From Bacillota bacterium (GTDB taxonomy: Bacteria; Bacillota; Clostridia; Oscillospirales; Oscillospiraceae), in contig JAEWYA010000186.1 in NCBI GenBank assembly GCA_023395775.1, positions 1 to 7,828 of the forward strand: a DNA stretch of 7,828 nucleotides, read 5' to 3'. Shown here piece after piece: positions 1-5,650 of the stretch; position 1 is the stretch's first letter, and each line of letters opens with the position of its first letter. A program made the translations under genes and the position numbers. The notes under the pieces were generated by a model. That model saw only the letters and a program-made list of their open reading frames with translations, did not search any database and had not been told where the DNA came from.

Positions 1-15
1 GGCGTGACGCCATGA
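1..15 (+). CDS. Possible 3' tail of the upstream gene (perhaps walK)
   Basis: Reading from base 1, frame 1 gives Gly-Val-Thr-Pro and a TGA at 13-15. A sensor kinase gene (walK) normally precedes yycH, so this may be its last codons. A TGA at 5-7 in frame 2 is an equally possible stop. Four residues cannot identify a protein; the assignment rests on gene order alone. Confidence 0.25.
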   Translation, partial: GVTP

Positions 16-17
16 GG

Positions 18-28
18 GAGGAAGGGAG
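18..28 (+). promoter_or_regulatory. Purine-rich ribosome binding site for yycH
   Basis: A run of G and A (GAGGAAGGGAG, bases 18-28) ends 7 bases before the ATG at 36. An in-frame ATG at 12 lies upstream of this run and would have no visible site of its own within the window, so the ATG at 36 is the better start. Confidence 0.6.
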
Positions 29-35
29 CGCGGCC

Positions 36-1313
36 ATGGAACAGCGAGCAAAAAGGCGGCGGAACCTGCTGCAGAATATTGCCATCGTCCTGCTGACCGC
101 GTCCGCTGTGACGCTGTTTGTCCAGACGCAGCTCTATAACCTCCGCACCGGCGAAGGGTATCTCTCCGGCTTGTTTTCCTCCGGCTCCGTCCAGAAAACG
201 CAGGGCGTCTCCGGTCTGACCGACCTCGCCGTACCGGTGCGCGTCGCCGTCACCGGGGCTTACGGCCGCTGGGCCGATCTGTCTTTGGTCACCGGGAGCG
301 AGGACTTTGCGCAGCCGGGAAATCTTTTGATGGAGGCGCTGGGCTCCGCCGGGGACATGAAGAGCTGCGGCGAGGATGATTTTCGCTCCGCGCTGCGCGT
401 CAGCGCGGATTACGGCGGCTCCGTTTACTATGATTTTGACAGTGCGCTGCCTCTGCCCCTTCTGGCGGGACTGGTGGGGGCCGGCTGGAATGACGGAGAC
501 CTCTCCGCCCGCCGTGTGCTGCTTCAGGCCGAGGGGAGCACAGTCCGGCTCTTTCTGTGGGACGGCGGCAGCGCCTGCTTTGTCTGTCCCACTGCTCTCA
601 CGGCTGAAAGCCTCAGGGAGGTGGTGGCGGAGTACCAGCTGGGAAGCGCATGGTTTGCCTTTGACCAGCCGGAGAATTACAGCCATCTGGCCCCGTTCTC
701 CCTGTTTTCCGATCAGCTCGAATCTCCGCCGAATCTGAGCGTATCCAGCGCCATCACCGATTCCAGCGCGCTGATGCTGGCGCTGTCCTTCAACCCCCAC
801 ACCAATTCCCGATATTCGGAGTCCTCCGGCGCCGAAGTGGTGGTGGAGGGAGACCGGACCCTGAGCATCCGCTCCGACGGCGAAGTCTCCTATCAGGGCA
901 GCAGCGGGACGCTGAGCATTGCCTCCGCGGGCGAGACCCCCACGGAGGCGGAGACCGTGGTGGGGGTTTATCAGCTGCTGTCCCAGCTGCTCCCCGGCCA
1001 AAGCGGTGCCGAACTCTTCCTGCAGTATTACCAGTCCGACGGGGTTTCGACGACGCTGCGCTTTGGCTATCAGTACAACGGACTTCCTATCCGGTTTACG
1101 GACGGCGGAATCGCCGCGGAGGTCACACTGGAGGGCTCGGCCGTTACCCGATTGTCTGCGCGGCTGCGGCAGTACATAGCGGGGGAGCGCGCGGGAGCGC
1201 TGCTGCCCTTGGCACAGGCGCTGTCCATTGCCCGCAGTTATCCGGGGAAGGAACTTGCCGTCTACTATGTGGACAGCGGAAGCACTGCCGCCGCACAGTG
1301 GCTGGTGGAGTAA
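36..1313 (+). CDS. yycH: YycH-like membrane-anchored regulator of the WalRK two-component system
   Basis: Predicted role: an extracytoplasmic protein held by one N-terminal helix that, with YycI, modulates the sensor kinase WalK, which controls peptidoglycan hydrolases. The sequence shows a basic N-terminus (EQRAKRRRN), one hydrophobic segment at about residues 14-30 (IAIVLLTASAVTLFVQT), then about 390 residues of soluble, Ser/Gly-rich extracellular domain. The length from the ATG at 36 is 425 residues, near the usual 430-450. The C-terminal part (about residues 330-425, with GLPIRF near 349) looks like the matching part of the next gene product, as expected for the YycH/YycI pair. No catalytic motif is visible. 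It is followed after 24 bases by yycI and is probably co-transcribed with it. Primary sequence in this family diverges strongly, so the name rests on topology, length and order: a hydrophobic anchor gene, then YycI, then yycJ-rlmH. It could also be an unclassified lipid-free membrane protein, but that is less likely. Confidence 0.7.
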   Translation: MEQRAKRRRNLLQNIAIVLLTASAVTLFVQTQLYNLRTGEGYLSGLFSSGSVQKTQGVSGLTDLAVPVRVAVTGAYGRWADLSLVTGSEDFAQPGNLLMEALGSAGDMKSCGEDDFRSALRVSADYGGSVYYDFDSALPLPLLAGLVGAGWNDGDLSARRVLLQAEGSTVRLFLWDGGSACFVCPTALTAESLREVVAEYQLGSAWFAFDQPENYSHLAPFSLFSDQLESPPNLSVSSAITDSSALMLALSFNPHTNSRYSESSGAEVVVEGDRTLSIRSDGEVSYQGSSGTLSIASAGETPTEAETVVGVYQLLSQLLPGQSGAELFLQYYQSDGVSTTLRFGYQYNGLPIRFTDGGIAAEVTLEGSAVTRLSARLRQYIAGERAGALLPLAQALSIARSYPGKELAVYYVDSGSTAAAQWLVE

Positions 1314-1337
1314 AGAGAGCAGGGGGGAACGCGCGCA

Positions 1338-2138
1338 ATGGAGACGTACCGGCTGAAAAATATCATCATTCTCACCCTCATACTGGTGAACGCGTTTCTT
1401 CTTGGAACCCTGGGAATGCGGCAGGCTCAACAGGTCGCCTCCCAGCGTCAGGCCACGGAGGAGCTGGTGAAGCTTTTTGCCGATGAGGGTGTGACGCTCA
1501 GCGAAGCTTCCGTCTCCTTTGACCCGCCTCCTGCGGCATTGACTCTGGAGCGGGATACTGCGGCGGAAAGGGCCGTGGCCGCAGCCTTTTTGGGGAGTGA
1601 ACTGACTGCCGCCGACGAGGGCGGCGGCATCCTCACCTATACCTCCGACCTGGGGCGGGCAGTATTTCGCGCCTCCGGCGCTTTTGAGATCACAGGAGAG
1701 CTGGGGAAAAACCCCTCCGCATTGGGGCAGCAGTTCTGCCGAAATCATGGCTGTGAATTTCCCGACGAGTGGTTTGATGCCTCCGGCAGCGGCACAGTTA
1801 CCGTGCGGCAGCTTTGTCAGGGCTATCCCGTGGAGGACTGTTCCGTCACGTTTCTGGCGGAAAACAATGTTCTTCATTCAGTCAGTGGTACGTTTCTGCC
1901 CTCCGGTCCCACCGTATCCCAAAGTGACAATCTCCTCACCGCCTCCACTGCTCTGACCACCTTTCTGGAGGCACGGCGAACCTCCGGCGCGGTGGTCAGC
2001 GCCGTCACTGGACTTTATCCCTGCTATGAGCTTCAGAACACCGCCTCCGCCCTGACGCTGACGCCTACCTGGTGTGTGGTCACGGATACAGTCGATTATT
2101 ATGTGAATTGCTCCACCGGTGCGGTCACGCATGCGTAG
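1338..2138 (+). CDS. yycI: YycI-like regulatory protein of the WalRK system
   Basis: Predicted partner of YycH: one N-terminal membrane helix and an extracellular domain that helps set WalK activity. The protein has 266 residues, close to the family norm of about 260-280. Residues 8-27 are hydrophobic (NIIILTLILVNAFLLG), preceded by a short cytoplasmic METYRLK. The extracellular part ends in a PepSY-like hairpin: TPTW near residue 242, then VDYYVN and STGAV at the very end, matching the 'W.v....YyvN..tG.v' ending of YycI and PepSY-type proteins. GYPVEDC near residue 162 precedes another strand pair. The ATG is preceded by a G-rich site (AGGGGGG, 1321-1327) 10 bases away. It lies 24 bases after yycH, so the two probably form one operon end. 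The next 360 bases are non-coding. The call is supported by topology, the C-terminal motif and gene order; the middle of the protein is poorly conserved. Confidence 0.75.
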   Translation: METYRLKNIIILTLILVNAFLLGTLGMRQAQQVASQRQATEELVKLFADEGVTLSEASVSFDPPPAALTLERDTAAERAVAAAFLGSELTAADEGGGILTYTSDLGRAVFRASGAFEITGELGKNPSALGQQFCRNHGCEFPDEWFDASGSGTVTVRQLCQGYPVEDCSVTFLAENNVLHSVSGTFLPSGPTVSQSDNLLTASTALTTFLEARRTSGAVVSAVTGLYPCYELQNTASALTLTPTWCVVTDTVDYYVNCSTGAVTHA

Positions 2139-2166
2139 ATTTGGGCGGCCGAATGGACTCCTTAGA

Positions 2167-2212
2167 CGGCTGAGATTAAAAAGCAGCTGCATATTTTATT
2201 TTATCTTTTTTT
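2167..2212 (+). terminator. Weak intrinsic terminator candidate after yycI
   Basis: CGGCTG (2167-2172) can pair with CAGCTG (2184-2189), six pairs including one G-U, around an 11-base A-rich loop. A T-rich tract (2191-2212) follows directly, ending in seven Ts. The stem is short and the first half of the T tract is interrupted by A, so it would be inefficient. Its place 29 bases after the yycI stop suits the end of the wal operon. Confidence 0.35.
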
Positions 2213-2429
2213 AAGTACAAATTTCTTTTGCCTTTCCCGAAAGTTTTGATTGCGTTTCTTGCAATGTGTGGTAAGATGTGCTATGCTGACTATGCCTGTG
2301 GTGTCTCAATCTGTCACGGCGCCGCCTGTCCGACACACCGGGACATGATGCAATGTAGACAGCGCGTAGAATTGTTAAAATATGCCGCACAAAGCGGTAA
2401 AAGCTGGACTGTTTCGATCTCCTGTTTTC

Positions 2430-2459
2430 TTGTATGGAAGTTCCGTCAAAGGGTACAAT
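2430..2459 (+). promoter_or_regulatory. Candidate sigma-A-type promoter of murA
   Basis: TTGTAT (2430-2435) matches three of six -35 consensus bases, and TACAAT (2454-2459) matches five of six -10 bases, with an 18-base spacer. Transcription would begin near 2465-2467, giving a short 5' leader of about 33 bases that still contains the ribosome binding site at 2482-2490. It is the best placed of several candidates in this gap. Confidence 0.45.
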
Positions 2460-2481
2460 GAGAGCAGGCGGTCTGCCTTAA

Positions 2482-2490
2482 AAGAGAGGG
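2482..2490 (+). promoter_or_regulatory. Ribosome binding site that fixes the TTG start of murA
   Basis: AAGAGAGGG ends 8 bases before TTG at 2499. No such site serves the upstream in-frame ATG candidates, and residues encoded upstream of 2499 do not look like MurA. This supports TTG as the real start. Confidence 0.7.
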
Positions 2491-2498
2491 TTTTTGGT

Positions 2499-3797
2499 TT
2501 GACAAAATATGTGATACAGGGCGGTAAGCCCCTGTTTGGCGAAGTGGAGATCAGCGGCGCGAAAAACGCGGCCGTGGCGATTCTCCCAGCCGCGCTTTTG
2601 GTGGACGGAGTTTGCCGCATCGAGAATATTCCCCAGATTTCTGATGTGCATTTGTTTTTTACCATTTTGGATGAATTGGGAGCGTCTGTCCGCTCCATCA
2701 ACCCCCACACGGTGGAGATCAACTGCACGCATATTCGCTCCACCCGCACTTCTTATGAGATGGCGCGGCGCATCCGTGCGTCCTATTATCTGATCGGCGC
2801 GCTGCTGGGCCGTTTCGCAAGAGCTGAGGTGGCCATGCCCGGCGGATGCAATTTCGGCGTCCGCCCCATTGACCAGCACATTAAGGGTTTCAAGGCTCTT
2901 GGGGCCGATGTGGTGGTGGAGGGCGGCTTTATTCACGCTTCCTGTGAACAGCCCAGGCTTCACGGAGCCAACATCTATTTGGACGTGGTCTCCGTTGGCG
3001 CAACAATGAACATTATGATGGCCGCCGTTTTGGCGGAGGGCAGCACAGTGATTGAAAATGCGGCCAAGGAGCCGCATATCGTGGATCTGGCCAACTTCCT
3101 CAACTCCATGGGAGCCAATGTCCGGGGAGCGGGCACCGATACCATCAAAATTCAGGGCGTTTCCCGCCTCCGGGGCGGAAGCTACGCGATTATTCCGGAC
3201 CAGATTGAAGCTGGCACCTACATGGCGGCGGTGGCCGCCACCGGCGGGCAGATCCTGATCAAAAATATTATTCCCAAGCATATGGATTGTATCACCGCCA
3301 AGCTGCAGGAGTGCGGCGTGGAGGTGGAGGAGCGGGAGGACACGCTTCTGGTCCGGCGCAGCGAGCCGCTGCACAAGACCAATGTGAAGACCATGCCCTA
3401 TCCTGGTTTCCCCACGGATATGCAGCCCCAAATGACCACGGTTCTCTCTCTCGCGGAGGGTACGTCGCTGGTGACGGAGAGCGTATGGAATAACCGCTAC
3501 CGGTATGTGGATGAGCTCAAGCGCATGGGAGCCAGCATTCAGGTGGACGATAAGACCGCGGTGGTGCAGGGCGTGGACCATCTCACCGGAGCGCCCATTC
3601 AGGCCTGCGATCTGCGGGCGGGTGCGGCGTTGGTCATCGCGGCGCTGGCCGCAAAAGGCGAATCCGAGATCAGCTGTGTGCAGTATATCGAGCGGGGCTA
3701 CGAGCGAATTGTGGACAAGCTCCGGGCGCTGGGAGCCAGTATCCGGGTGCTGGAAGACCCGGGCGAAAACGATCAGCTGGAAGCGCACATCGGCTAA
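2499..3797 (+). CDS. murA: UDP-N-acetylglucosamine 1-carboxyvinyltransferase (MurA)
   Basis: Cytoplasmic enzyme that transfers enolpyruvate from phosphoenolpyruvate to UDP-GlcNAc, the first committed step of peptidoglycan synthesis. The start is TTG at 2499, giving MTKYVIQGGKPLFG and 432 residues (B. subtilis MurAA is about 436). The reading frame is open further upstream, but those codons do not resemble MurA. Visible active-site features are Lys22-Asn23 in SGAKNAA, the mobile-loop Cys117 in MPGGCNFGVRP, Asp308 in PTDMQPQ, and Arg399 in YIERGY near the C-terminus. Having Cys rather than Asp at 117 predicts that the enzyme is alkylated by fosfomycin. The two inside-out alpha/beta domains look complete. 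The gene has its own leader and is followed by a strong terminator, so it probably forms a single-gene unit. Many Firmicutes carry two MurA paralogues; which one this is cannot be told here. Its position between yycI and yycJ departs from the Bacillus order. Confidence 0.97.
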   Translation: MTKYVIQGGKPLFGEVEISGAKNAAVAILPAALLVDGVCRIENIPQISDVHLFFTILDELGASVRSINPHTVEINCTHIRSTRTSYEMARRIRASYYLIGALLGRFARAEVAMPGGCNFGVRPIDQHIKGFKALGADVVVEGGFIHASCEQPRLHGANIYLDVVSVGATMNIMMAAVLAEGSTVIENAAKEPHIVDLANFLNSMGANVRGAGTDTIKIQGVSRLRGGSYAIIPDQIEAGTYMAAVAATGGQILIKNIIPKHMDCITAKLQECGVEVEEREDTLLVRRSEPLHKTNVKTMPYPGFPTDMQPQMTTVLSLAEGTSLVTESVWNNRYRYVDELKRMGASIQVDDKTAVVQGVDHLTGAPIQACDLRAGAALVIAALAAKGESEISCVQYIERGYERIVDKLRALGASIRVLEDPGENDQLEAHIG

Positions 3798-3880
3798 AAC
3801 AGGACCGTTTCAGTCGAAACCGCCCTTTTGGCTTCATCAGAGGGAATGGGCGCACAGACTTTGTTCGGCAATCAAGATCC

Positions 3881-3940
3881 GCGTCCGCGATGGAGGTCGC
3901 CGACTTTCGTCGACCGTCTCCATCACGGACGCATTTTTTC
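3881..3940 (+). terminator. Strong intrinsic terminator after murA
   Basis: A long stem is visible: GCGTCCG (3881-3887) pairs with CGGACGC (3926-3932), then after a C/A mismatch GATGGAG (3889-3895) pairs with CTCCATC (3918-3924). The upper stem continues with wobble pairs and mismatches up to CGAC/GTCG around a TTTC loop (3905-3908). Six Ts follow (3934-3939). The lower half alone gives 14 perfect pairs. It points along the + strand only; there is no matching T tract for the opposite direction. Confidence 0.92.
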
Positions 3941-3991
3941 ATCAGCGGCACATAAACCGCAGACCGCCATTTAACGCAGATTCTAACGCAC

Positions 3992-3997
3992 GGGGGA
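3992..3997 (+). promoter_or_regulatory. Ribosome binding site that fixes the start of yycJ
   Basis: GGGGGA ends 7 bases before TTG at 4005. An alternative in-frame TTG at 3999 would sit only 1 base after the site, too close for initiation. This points to 4005 as the start. Confidence 0.6.
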
Positions 3998-4004
3998 CTT
4001 GTTT

Positions 4005-4793
4005 TTGACGATTTTACATACGCTGGCCAGCGGCTCCTCGGGCAACGCCGCTTTACTGGAACAGGACGGCGTCTGCCTTTTGGTGGATGCGGGTATTTCC
4101 TGCCGCCGCATTACCGCCGCTCTGCGGGAGCTGGGCCGGTCACTGGAGGACCTGTCCGGAATCCTCATCACACATACGCACACCGACCACATCGCGGGGC
4201 TGCAAACCCTTTTGAAGCAGTGGGACGGCCCCATTTTCGCCAGCGAGGCGGCGGGTCGGGACCTGCGGCGGCGGCTGGCCGGGATAGAAGGCCGCCTGTC
4301 GCCCTTTGCTCTTGGCCAGAGGTTTACTGTGGACGGATGCGACGTGGACCCTTTTCCCACCTCGCACGACGCGCCGGGCTCCGCCGGGTTCCGTATCGGG
4401 GAGTTCGGTTTGCTGACCGACACGGGATATGTTACCGACGAGGCGGCGGATATTCTCTCCGGCGTACCGCTGCTGGTACTGGAGGCTAACCACGATGTGG
4501 ACATGCTGCGCGCGGGGGCGTATCCCTATTTTTTAAAGCAGCGCATTTTAAGCGACGAAGGGCATCTGAGCAACGAGGCCGCGGCGGGGTTTGCAGTTCA
4601 GTCCTGCCGGGATGGGACGCGGGAGGTGGTTCTCGCTCATCTGAGTAAGGACAACAACACTCCGGATGCCGCCCTTTCCGCCGTGTCCGCCGCGCTGGCG
4701 GAGGCCGGGGAAACAGGGCCGAATTTGTCCGTGGCTTCGAGAGACTGTGTGGGTCCCTGCCATAAAGTATCGGAGGCCGTATGCAAAAAGTGA
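4005..4793 (+). CDS. yycJ: YycJ/WalJ metallo-beta-lactamase-fold hydrolase
   Basis: Member of the YycJ branch of the metallo-beta-lactamase superfamily, a predicted two-metal nuclease (5'-3' exonuclease activity is reported for relatives) encoded with the WalRK genes. From TTG at 4005 the protein has 262 residues, typical for the family, and begins MTILHTLASGSSGNAALL, the family's characteristic N-terminus. All metal ligands are visible: HTHTDH at residues 57-62, His121 in TSHDAPG, Asp139 in LLTDTGY, His163 in EANHD, His187 in GHLSN and His212 in LAHLS. There is no signal peptide or membrane segment, so it is cytoplasmic. The strong terminator upstream cuts it off from murA, and no clear promoter is seen in the 64 bases between them, so its expression is an open point. 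Its last 13 bases overlap rlmH, implying translational coupling. The biological substrate is not evident from sequence. Confidence 0.93.
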   Translation: MTILHTLASGSSGNAALLEQDGVCLLVDAGISCRRITAALRELGRSLEDLSGILITHTHTDHIAGLQTLLKQWDGPIFASEAAGRDLRRRLAGIEGRLSPFALGQRFTVDGCDVDPFPTSHDAPGSAGFRIGEFGLLTDTGYVTDEAADILSGVPLLVLEANHDVDMLRAGAYPYFLKQRILSDEGHLSNEAAAGFAVQSCRDGTREVVLAHLSKDNNTPDAALSAVSAALAEAGETGPNLSVASRDCVGPCHKVSEAVCKK

Positions 4794-5263
4794 CCGTCCT
4801 ATGCGTTGGAAAGCTGAAAGAGAAGTTTTACGCGGACGCCGCGGCGGAGTATGTAAAGCGGCTGTCCCGATTCTGCAAGATCGAAATTATGGAGCTGCCG
4901 GAGGCGCGGCTAAGCGAAACGCCCTCTCCCGCAGAGATTGAACAGGCTCTATTGGAGGAGGCCGGCAGGATGGAGGCGAAGCTCCCCAAATCCGGCGCTC
5001 TGATTGCGCTGTGCATTGAGGGTACGGAGTTCAGCTCCACGGCTCTTGCAGAGGCGCTGAACGGATTCGCCGTCTCCGGCGCGTCCCAACTCACCTTTCT
5101 GATCGGCGGCAGCGTGGGGCTGCACCCGTCCCTGAAGGCCCGGGCAGATCTGCGATTATCCATGTCCCCCATGACTTTCCCACACCATTTGGCGCGGGTG
5201 ATGCTGCTGGAGCAAATTTACCGGGCGTATCAGATTCAGGCAGGGAGCCGGTATCACAAATGA
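4781..5263 (+). CDS. rlmH: 23S rRNA pseudouridine-1915 N3-methyltransferase RlmH
   Basis: SPOUT-family methyltransferase that uses S-adenosylmethionine to methylate pseudouridine 1915 in helix 69 of 23S rRNA, acting as a homodimer on the assembled 70S ribosome. The protein has 160 residues, the standard length (155-160). Visible signatures are the N-terminal strand VTVLCVGKLKE, the cofactor-binding loop FLIGGSVGL at 106-114, the LSMSPMTFPHHLAR segment at about 126-139 that forms part of the knot, and the near-invariant ending EQIYRAY...YHK. The ATG at 4781 lies inside the 3' end of yycJ, with GGAGG (4772-4776) just 4 bases upstream. This 13-base overlap suggests coupled translation with yycJ. 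In Bacillus, htrA often lies between yycJ and rlmH; it is absent here. A Ser-Val replaces the more usual Ala/Ser-Tyr/Leu after IGG, a conservative change. Confidence 0.97.
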   Translation: MQKVTVLCVGKLKEKFYADAAAEYVKRLSRFCKIEIMELPEARLSETPSPAEIEQALLEEAGRMEAKLPKSGALIALCIEGTEFSSTALAEALNGFAVSGASQLTFLIGGSVGLHPSLKARADLRLSMSPMTFPHHLARVMLLEQIYRAYQIQAGSRYHK

Positions 5264-5316
5264 AATTTCAATGAATCTGCTCAAATATTCAAATGAGTTT
5301 TGTAAATTTCTAAGAG

Positions 5317-5323
5317 AAGGAGA
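5317..5323 (+). promoter_or_regulatory. Strong ribosome binding site for the DUF2007-like gene
   Basis: AAGGAGA ends 6 bases before the ATG at 5330. The 66 bases after rlmH are unusually A/T-rich for this region, as expected for a transcription start zone, but I cannot point to a clear -35/-10 pair. Confidence 0.65.
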
Positions 5324-5329
5324 AACCGA

Positions 5330-5635
5330 ATGAAAGAGGAGACTAACTGGGGTTTCCGCCGCGGCGACCTGCCGGAGCACTGGCCTACCGGGCCGGACGG
5401 CCAGCCCCAGCAGGCTGCGCTGCTGATCGCGGCGCAGTCAGAGCTGGGGGGCGGCGCGGATGTGCTGCTGTCCATGCTGAGCGGCTGCGGTATTCCCGCG
5501 TTCAAATCCGGCTCACTGGGCAAGGTCATTTTTGGCTTTGCCGGACGGGGTGTGGATATCTACGTTCCCCAGTCCATGCTGGAAGACGCCAAAGCGATTC
5601 TGGACCATCCCGCCCAGTCGGGCGATGAAGAATAA
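5330..5635 (+). CDS. Small DUF2007-like protein (putative signal-transducing protein)
   Basis: A 101-residue soluble protein resembling the DUF2007 family, whose members have a small alpha/beta fold and no proven function despite the label 'signal transducing'. Supporting pattern: LLIAAQSELGGGADVLLSML (residues 31-50, a strand and helix), then GCGIPAF at 52-58 where the family has 'GIP', then a glycine-rich strand pair, then VDIYVPQSMLEDAKAIL (75-91), the family's typical closing strand and helix. A charged N-terminal extension (EETNWGFRRGDLPEHWP) and DGQPQQAA precede the core. There is no signal peptide or membrane segment. It has a strong ribosome binding site and stops 15 bases before the phosphosugar mutase gene, so the two are very likely co-transcribed. 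That hints at a link with hexose-phosphate metabolism, but only by position. Confidence 0.78.
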   Translation: MKEETNWGFRRGDLPEHWPTGPDGQPQQAALLIAAQSELGGGADVLLSMLSGCGIPAFKSGSLGKVIFGFAGRGVDIYVPQSMLEDAKAILDHPAQSGDEE

Positions 5636-5650
5636 AAGGAGGGGAATCCC

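Larger units (their letters stand above)
2139..2498 (+). other. 360-base non-coding leader between yycI and murA
   Basis: No convincing gene lies here. The left part (about 2175-2260) is much richer in A and T than its surroundings. It holds the weak terminator candidate at 2167-2212, a possible upstream promoter (TTGCAA at 2259-2264, 17-base spacer, TATGCT at 2282-2287), an extended -10-like TGTTAAAAT at 2373-2381, and the better promoter candidate at 2430-2459. Between 2300 and 2338, GGTGTC and GACACACC could form the base of a stem around a GGCGCC core. No riboswitch class is recognisable by eye. Confidence 0.6.

Noticed and set aside
2373..2381. Extended -10-like TGTTAAAAT as the main murA promoter
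   Set aside because: The -10 match is good, but the only -35-like match (TAGACA, 2356-2361) leaves just a 14-base spacer, so the pair at 2430-2459 is preferred.
2228..2461. 77-codon + strand frame with a hydrophobic start and several cysteines in the murA leader
   Set aside because: It begins at TTG in a T-rich tract with no ribosome binding site, its codons are unlike those of the neighbouring genes, and it overlaps the best promoter candidate.
2382..2498. Upstream extension of MurA to an earlier in-frame start
   Set aside because: The extra residues do not resemble MurA, would include the promoter region, and a good ribosome binding site points to TTG at 2499.
2478..3788. 436-codon open frame on the - strand opposite murA
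   Set aside because: Same effect: a His-rich, low-complexity translation antisense to a complete MurA.
3807..3820. Small hairpin GTTTC/GAAAC after murA as a terminator
   Set aside because: Only five pairs with a short, delayed T run; the large hairpin at 3881-3940 is the evident terminator.
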